Of a stretch of DNA of 64,000 nt, positions 59,048 to 64,000 are shown piece after piece. The notes beneath the pieces were generated by a model. The model searched no databases. It saw only the letters and a program-made list of their open reading frames with translations, and was not told where the DNA came from. A program made the position numbers and the translations under genes. The first letter of the stretch is position 1, and each line of letters starts with the position of its first letter. The DNA is taken from positions 3,060,501 through 3,124,500 of the forward strand of contig NZ_JACHLY010000001.1 in NCBI RefSeq assembly GCF_014204715.1. Direction: 5' to 3'. This stretch comes from Streptomonospora salina (GTDB lineage: Bacteria; Actinomycetota; Actinomycetes; Streptosporangiales; Streptosporangiaceae).

Positions 59048-60820
59048 ATGTGGCGGGTTGGAATCGCGCGGACGGCGGCCGCGGCCGCGGCCGCCGGGCT
59101 CGCGCTGTGCGCGCCCGCGGCCGCCTGGGCACAGGACGGCGCCACACCCTCGGCCCAGGCGTCCCAGCCCGCCTCGCTGCCCGACGACGGGCAGCGCAGT
59201 GTCACCAACGACATCCGGCTCGACCTGGGCGAGAAGGGTGTGCTGCACGCCGAGGAGTCCATCGCGTTCGGCGAGGATCCGCCCGAGGAGTTCGTACGCA
59301 CCCTGCCGGTGCGCGAACCCTACGACGCCGAGCGCAGCCGGATCTACGAAGTCGACGGGATCTCGGCCGTCGACGGCGGCGGACGCCGCATCCCCGTCTC
59401 CACCCACGAGGACGACGGCACGCTGGACGTGCGCATGGAGACCGCCGGGCACTCCGCAGCCGTGCTGAGCTACACCGTCCGCGGCGCGGTGGACCCCGTG
59501 GGCGGCGGCACCGAGCTGGAGTGGACCGCCGTGGCCGGATACGGCCGGACCGTCGCCGAAACCACCGTCGTCGTCGACGCCGCGGCGCCCCCCAGAGCCC
59601 TGTCGTGCACGGCCGGCCGCGCGCGCAGCTCCATCTACTGCACCTCCTCCGACATGGGCGGCCACGAGGCGGCCCGGGCGCGCTTCCTGCAGACCGACAT
59701 GCAGCCGGAGGAGAGCCTGCACATCGTCGTGAGCTATCCCGCCGACGCCATCGGCGGCGAAGCCATCATCGAACGCGACTGGTCGCTGACGTCGGCTTTC
59801 GCCATCACCCCCGCCACCGCGACCGTCTTCGGGCTGCTGCTGCTCGTTCCCGTGGGCATACTCCTCGCCCTCATCCGGATCCGCGGCCGCGACGAGCGCG
59901 CGATACGCACCGAGGCCTCCGCGGGCGACAGCGCCCCCGTCGACGCCTCCGGCGCGGGCGGCGAGGACGGCAGCGTCCGCTTCCGGCCACCCGACGACGT
60001 GCATCCCGGGCAGATCGGCACGCTCATCGACGAGCAGGCCGACGTCGTCGACATCACCGCCACCGTGGTCGACCTGGCCGTGCGCGGCCACATGACCATC
60101 CGCGAACTCCCCCACGCCCAGTACTCGGCGACCGACTGGCGCCTGGACCGGGCCGCCGGCCCCCTCGACGACGCCCTTCTGGGCTACGAGCGGCTGCTGC
60201 TGGACGCCCTCTTCCAGGACGCCGACCAGGTCAAGCTCTCCGAACTGGGACACAGCGGCTTCCCCGACCGCCTCGTCGATGTCCGCGAGGAGCTCTACCG
60301 CGACATGGTCCGGCTGAAGTGGTTCGCCAACAAGCCCAACCTCGAACGCAACCGCTGGACCACCGCCGGCATCGGCATCACCGTGCTGGGCGCGGTCCTG
60401 ACCGTGGTGCTGGCCGTCGCGACCCAGTGGGCCTTCCCCGCCCTCGCCGTCGCCATCGCCGGCTCCGCGGTCACCGTCGGCGCCCAGTACATGCCCGCGA
60501 AGACCCGTCAGGGCAGCGTGGTCTTCGCGCACACGCTGGGTTTCCGCTGCTATCTGCTCGACGCCGGAGCCGAGGACGTCCCGCGCGAGGACCGGGTGGC
60601 CGTGTTCTCCCGCTACCTGCCCTACGCGGTCATCTTCGACAACGTGGACCGCTGGGCGGCCATCCTGGCGTCGGCGAGCGGCGAGTGCGCCGCAGACCTG
60701 CCCTGGTACAGCGGCCCCGACGACTGGCGGATGGAGGACTTCGCCGACTCCATCCGCTCCTTCACCCTGACACTGACGGGTGTGATCTCCAACACGCGCC
60801 AGTTCCGCACGCTGCGCTGA
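59048..60820 (+). CDS. DUF2207 membrane protein
   Basis: A 590-residue protein. A signal peptide (to about residue 28, ending AWAQ) precedes an extracytoplasmic DUF2207 domain (about 45-240) with [20 protein letters not shown] and [16 protein letters not shown] membrane helix near 260 follows, then a cytoplasmic part with DIRELPHAQ-like segments, two more helices near 445-475 and a conserved tail ([21 protein letters not shown]). The function is unknown; an envelope role is likely. The ATG at 59048 was chosen over longer frames. Confidence 0.85.
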   Translation: MWRVGIARTAAAAAAAGLALCAPAAAWAQDGATPSAQASQPASLPDDGQRSVTNDIRLDLGEKGVLHAEESIAFGEDPPEEFVRTLPVREPYDAERSRIYEVDGISAVDGGGRRIPVSTHEDDGTLDVRMETAGHSAAVLSYTVRGAVDPVGGGTELEWTAVAGYGRTVAETTVVVDAAAPPRALSCTAGRARSSIYCTSSDMGGHEAARARFLQTDMQPEESLHIVVSYPADAIGGEAIIERDWSLTSAFAITPATATVFGLLLLVPVGILLALIRIRGRDERAIRTEASAGDSAPVDASGAGGEDGSVRFRPPDDVHPGQIGTLIDEQADVVDITATVVDLAVRGHMTIRELPHAQYSATDWRLDRAAGPLDDALLGYERLLLDALFQDADQVKLSELGHSGFPDRLVDVREELYRDMVRLKWFANKPNLERNRWTTAGIGITVLGAVLTVVLAVATQWAFPALAVAIAGSAVTVGAQYMPAKTRQGSVVFAHTLGFRCYLLDAGAEDVPREDRVAVFSRYLPYAVIFDNVDRWAAILASASGECAADLPWYSGPDDWRMEDFADSIRSFTLTLTGVISNTRQFRTLR

Positions 60821-60891
60821 GCGCGGACCCGGCCGGCCACCCACCTGCACACGCACCACACCCGATACACGCAACGACGAGAGGGGCGATC

Positions 60892-61317
60892 ATGCGGGCG
60901 GTCCTGCAACGGGTCGCGCACGCCGCGGTGAGCGTCGACGGCGAGATCACCGGCGAGATCACCGGACCGGGGCTGCTCGCGCTGGTCGGGGTCACCCACA
61001 CCGACACCGCCGCCGAGGCCGCGAAGCTGGCAGCCAAGATGTGGCGTCTGCGCATCCTCGACGGCGAGGCCTCGTGCTCCGACCTCGGGGCGCCGCTGAT
61101 GGTCGTCAGCCAGTTCACCCTCTACGGCGACGCCCGCAAGGGCCGCCGGCCGACCTGGCAGGCGGCGGCCCCGGGCGCTGTCGCCGAACCGCTCGTCGAC
61201 ACCGTGGTCGCCGAACTGCGCGACCTCGGCGCCCACGTAGCGACCGGCGTGTTCGGCGCGCAGATGTCGGTGTCGCTCACCAACGAGGGGCCGTTCACCG
61301 TCGTCGTCGAGGTGTAG
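60892..61317 (+). CDS. dtd: D-aminoacyl-tRNA deacylase
   Basis: A 141-residue enzyme that removes D-amino acids and glycine mischarged on tRNA. It has the [19 protein letters not shown]-terminus, the signature [19 protein letters not shown] and the second motif LTNEGPFTV, where canonical proteins have NxGPVT, a conservative change. A short repeat, GEITGEITG, comes from a 12-bp tandem duplication near the start. It is a single gene after DUF2207. Confidence 0.95.
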   Translation: MRAVLQRVAHAAVSVDGEITGEITGPGLLALVGVTHTDTAAEAAKLAAKMWRLRILDGEASCSDLGAPLMVVSQFTLYGDARKGRRPTWQAAAPGAVAEPLVDTVVAELRDLGAHVATGVFGAQMSVSLTNEGPFTVVVEV

Positions 61318-61350
61318 GCCCCGCCCCGCGTGCCGGGGGGTGCGGCCCGC

Positions 61351-62043
61351 CTACTCCTCGACGCCCGCTTCGAACTTGTAGCCCAGCCCGCGCACCGTCA
61401 GGATGAACTCCGGGTTGCCCGGATCGTGCTCGACTTTGGCCCGCAGCCGCTTGACGTGCACGTCCAGGGTCTTGGTGTCGCCTACGTAGTCGGCGCCCCA
61501 GACGCGGTCGATCAGCTGCATCCGCGTCAGCACCCGTCCGGCGTTGCGCAGCAGCACCTCCAGCAGTTCGAACTCCTTGAGGGGGAGCTGGATGCTCTCA
61601 CCGCGGACCGTCACCACGTGCCGCTCCACGTCCATGCGTACCGGTCCCGCCTCCAAGGCCGTGGGGAGCATGGCCTCGTCCTCGCCGCGCCGCCGCAGGA
61701 CGGCACGGATCCGGGCGACCAGCTCGCGGGAGGAGAACGGCTTGGTCACGTAGTCGTCGGCGCCCAGCTCCAACCCCACGACCTTGTCGATCTCGCTGTC
61801 CTTGGCGGTCAGCATGATCACGGGGACGTTGGACTTCTGCCGCAGCGTCCGGCACACCTCGGTGCCGGGCAGGCCGGGCAGCATGAGGTCGAGCAGGACG
61901 AGGTCGGCGCCGGACCGGTCGAAGGCCTCCAGCGCCACCGTCCCGGTCTGGGCGACCGCGACTTCGAACCCTTCCTTGCGCAGCATGTACGAGAGGGCAT
62001 CGCTGTAGGATTCCTCGTCCTCAACGACGAGTACACGCGTCAC
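61351..62043 (-). CDS. phoP: Response regulator of phosphate limitation (PhoP/RegX3 type)
   Basis: A 230-residue OmpR-family regulator. Receiver: VLVVEDEESYSDALSYML, phospho-Asp in LVLLDLMLPGLPG, and KPFSSREL. Winged helix: LPLKEFELLEVLLRNAGRVL and VGDTKTLDVHVKRLRAKVE. It equals Streptomyces PhoP and mycobacterial RegX3. The GTG at 62043 overlaps the end of the kinase gene by four bases, so the pair is translationally coupled. It should bind the PHO boxes at pstS and phoU in this window. Confidence 0.95.
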   Translation of the reverse strand: MTRVLVVEDEESYSDALSYMLRKEGFEVAVAQTGTVALEAFDRSGADLVLLDLMLPGLPGTEVCRTLRQKSNVPVIMLTAKDSEIDKVVGLELGADDYVTKPFSSRELVARIRAVLRRRGEDEAMLPTALEAGPVRMDVERHVVTVRGESIQLPLKEFELLEVLLRNAGRVLTRMQLIDRVWGADYVGDTKTLDVHVKRLRAKVEHDPGNPEFILTVRGLGYKFEAGVEE

Positions 62044-63218
62044 TGTGCTGCCTCCTGATTTGGTGTGTCGCCGGGGCGGGGACGCTCCCGGGCCTGGGCG
62101 TCGGGCAGACGCAGTGTGAACGTCGACCCCGAGCCTTCCTTGCTCCACACGGTGACTTCACCGCGGTGGTGGGTCATGATGTGCTTCACGATCGCCAGCC
62201 CCAGCCCGGTGCCGCCGGTCGCCCGGCTGCGCGCGGCGTCGACGCGGTAGAAGCGCTCGAAGATGCGCTCCAGGTCCTGGGCGGGGATGCCGATTCCCTG
62301 GTCGGCGATGCTGATCTCCACCATGCCGTCGGCGGACTCCACCGAGATCGACACCCGGGTCCGCTCGGGGCTGTAGGCGACGGCGTTGGCGACCAGGTTG
62401 CGCATCGCGGTGGCGAGCAGGCCCTCTTCGCCGAACGCGACGGTGCCCTCGGTGCCGCTGGCGACGAGCTCGATCTCCTTGGTCTCGGCGGCGGTGCGCA
62501 CCGCGTCCATCGCCTCCTCGACGACGACCTCGACCGGGACCCGGTCGGGGTCGGCCATCGGTTCGGCGCCCTGGATGCGGGAGAGGGTGATCAGGTCCTG
62601 GATCACGCTGTTCAACCGGGACGCCTCTTGCTGCATGCGCCCCGTGAAGCGGCGCACCGCCTCGGGGTCGTCGCTGGCGTCGGCGATGGTCTCGGCGAGC
62701 AGGGACAGCGCGCCGACGGGGGTTTTCAGTTCATGGCTGATGTTGGCCACGAAGTCGCGACGGACCGCTTCGACGCGGCGCCGCTCGGTCTGGTCCTCGG
62801 CCAGTACGAGCACCAGCCCCGTTCCCCCCAACGGTGCCACGCGCACCGCGAAGGACGTGGAATCGGGGCCGAACTTGCGAACGGCCACTTCGATCTCGGT
62901 CTCGCGGATGACGCCGTCGCGGCGCACCTGTCTCGCCAGGGCGAGCAGGTCGCTGATGACCAGCTCCTCGCCGCGCACGATCCCGTAGGCGCGCGCGGCC
63001 GAGCTGGCGCGCAGCACCCGGTCGGCGGGGTCGAGGACGACCGCGGAGGACGGCAGCGCCGCGAGGACCTCCGCGATGCCGGACGGCAGTTCCGTTTGGC
63101 GCGGCGGCTCCTGGGCGCGTGTCCCGCCTGATTCGCTGATGCGGAACGCCAGACCCGCCGCGACGCCTGTCACGAGACCGACGAGCCCCGCGATTGCGGC
63201 GAGCAGTTCTCCTTGCAC
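62040..63218 (-). CDS. phoR: Sensor histidine kinase PhoR/SenX3 type
   Basis: A 392-residue kinase with one N-terminal membrane segment (residues about 6-26), a PAS-like domain (about 50-145), the phospho-acceptor His162 in FVANISHELKTPVGAL and a HATPase_c domain with NAVAYSPE and GTGLGLAIVKHIMTHHRG. The GTG at 63218 starts it. The PHO-box-like repeats lie between it and phoU, so it may be autoregulated. Confidence 0.94.
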   Translation of the reverse strand: MQGELLAAIAGLVGLVTGVAAGLAFRISESGGTRAQEPPRQTELPSGIAEVLAALPSSAVVLDPADRVLRASSAARAYGIVRGEELVISDLLALARQVRRDGVIRETEIEVAVRKFGPDSTSFAVRVAPLGGTGLVLVLAEDQTERRRVEAVRRDFVANISHELKTPVGALSLLAETIADASDDPEAVRRFTGRMQQEASRLNSVIQDLITLSRIQGAEPMADPDRVPVEVVVEEAMDAVRTAAETKEIELVASGTEGTVAFGEEGLLATAMRNLVANAVAYSPERTRVSISVESADGMVEISIADQGIGIPAQDLERIFERFYRVDAARSRATGGTGLGLAIVKHIMTHHRGEVTVWSKEGSGSTFTLRLPDAQARERPRPGDTPNQEAAQ

Positions 63219-63278
63219 ATTTCGATCGTAAGCCGCAGATGCGCTCCCGTACCCTGCTGACCACGGGTTGCTACCGAG

Positions 63279-63322
63279 GTTCCGCGACTATTCACCGATG
63301 ATTCCGCGATGATTCAGCTACG
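63279..63322 (+). promoter_or_regulatory. Four tandem 11-bp PHO-box-like units between phoR and phoU
   Basis: Consecutive units GTTCCGCGACT, ATTCACCGATG, ATTCCGCGATG and ATTCAGCTACG run from 63279 to 63322 in register. They share the (G/A)TTC core of PhoP repeats (consensus GTTCACC) but diverge from the perfect pstS copy. They lie 18 nt before the phoU start and about 60 bp upstream of phoR, fitting control of both genes. Confidence 0.7.
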
Positions 63323-63340
63323 AACTGGGACGATGTGAAC

Positions 63341-64000
63341 ATGCGCGATACGTATCATGAGGAGCTTGACTCCCTCAGCGAGCGCCTCGTCGAGATGACG
63401 CGGCTTTCCCGCCACGCGGTCGCCCGCGCGACCACCGCCCTGCTCGACGCCGATCTCAACGCGGCACAGGAGGTCATCTCCGGCGACGAGGACATCAACC
63501 GGCTCGACGAGGAGATCGAGGCCACGGCGTTCGATCTGATGGCCCGCCAGCAGCCGGTGGCACGTGACCTGCGCATCATCATCACGTCGTTGCACATGGC
63601 CGGCGACCTTGAGCGCATGGGCGACCACGCGGTGCACATCGCGAAGATCGCCCGCCGCCGCCACCCCGACTCCGCGATCCCGGCCGAGCTGCGTTCCACC
63701 GTGCTGGAGATGGGCCACCAGGCCGAGCTGCTGGTCATCAAGGCCGGTGAGGTCGTCAACCAGCGCGACGCCGAGACCGCCAAGGAGATGGACTCCGACG
63801 ACGACCGGATGGACAAGCTCCGCCGGCGGCTGCTCACCCGCATCCTCGACCCCAACTGGCGGCACGGTGTCGAGGCCACGATGGACGTCACCTTGGCCGG
63901 GCGGTTCTACGAGCGGTTCGGCGACCACGCCGTGCACGTCGCCGACAACCTGATCTACATGGTGACGGGGGAGCGGACCCGGGAATCCGAATCGGAGGTG
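63341..64000 (+). CDS. phoU: Phosphate signalling regulator PhoU (3' end cut by window)
   Basis: The first 220 codons of PhoU, which damps PhoR signalling and Pst activity when phosphate is plentiful. Motifs are MRDTYHEELDSLSERLVEMT, DEEIEATAFDLMARQQPVA, MAGDLERMGDHAVHIA and a repeat near residue 190 (RFYERFGDHAVHVADNLIYM). The ORF still runs at base 64000; family length suggests only a few residues are missing. It diverges from phoR, as in Streptomyces. Confidence 0.94.
   Translation, partial: MRDTYHEELDSLSERLVEMTRLSRHAVARATTALLDADLNAAQEVISGDEDINRLDEEIEATAFDLMARQQPVARDLRIIITSLHMAGDLERMGDHAVHIAKIARRRHPDSAIPAELRSTVLEMGHQAELLVIKAGEVVNQRDAETAKEMDSDDDRMDKLRRRLLTRILDPNWRHGVEATMDVTLAGRFYERFGDHAVHVADNLIYMVTGERTRESESEV

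Overview
The window is very GC-rich chromosomal DNA from an actinomycete. It carries bldC, glnR, mycothiol genes (mshA, mshD), MurT/GatD, DUF3073, DUF1416, a rex-hem cluster and a SenX3/RegX3-type (PhoR/PhoP) pair. The gene set and the protein sequences resemble Streptosporangiales, Nocardiopsaceae-like (Nocardiopsis/Streptomonospora) rather than Streptomyces proper; this placement is inference. Much of the order matches the core of Streptomyces and Mycobacterium chromosomes. I see no phage, insertion sequence, CRISPR array, rRNA or tRNA gene.

Layout. 1-5.4 kb: a truncated secreted amidase, a DUF1232 protein, a ROK regulator, bldC with a long AT-richer upstream region, a bldC-linked conserved protein and DUF3073. 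5.4-8.6 kb: purM, purF and a sterol-carrier-like gene on the minus strand. 9-15.2 kb: phosphate uptake, with DUF47-pit on the plus strand and pstS-pstC-pstA-pstB on the minus strand behind a clear two-unit PHO box. 15.4-18.9 kb: mshD, a repeat-rich surface protein and glnR. 18.9-31.1 kb: MoaD-like, glutaredoxin-like, rex-hemA-hemC-hemD-hemB with a Rex operator, a degenerate prim-pol protein, rraA, hemL, a histidine phosphatase, the tiny ribosomal protein bS22 and an SDR epimerase. 31.3-38.4 kb: a HAD phosphatase, a 7-TM/monooxygenase-like fusion, an LmeA-like protein and thioredoxin, then a sulfur block (Cys-containing leader peptide, DUF4395, thiosulfate sulfurtransferase, DUF1416) and a DMT transporter.

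38.6-50.4 kb: a large unknown membrane protein, murT-gatD, two GIDE-domain membrane proteins around ygfZ and a nitrobindin-like gene, a DsrE protein, gpmA, a YbjN protein and mshA. 50.7-61.3 kb: a secreted esterase, a macro-domain protein, a BlaI/BlaR1-type pair, DUF2516, an 801-residue multi-pass lipase-like protein, two tandem neutral zinc metallopeptidases, a DUF2207 protein and dtd. 61.3-64 kb: phoP and phoR diverging from a truncated phoU across a four-unit PHO-box-like array.

The main themes are phosphate homeostasis (pit, pst, phoPR, phoU), heme synthesis under redox control (rex-hem), thiol and sulfur metabolism (mshA, mshD, thioredoxin, sulfurtransferase) and cell-envelope work (MurT/GatD, LmeA-like, metallopeptidases). 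The most interesting undescribed element is a compact self-contained unit at about 45085-45290. It has a promoter, an unusually complete Shine-Dalgarno, a 12-codon ORF, nested alternative hairpins and a terminator, and it lies alone between two opposite-strand genes.
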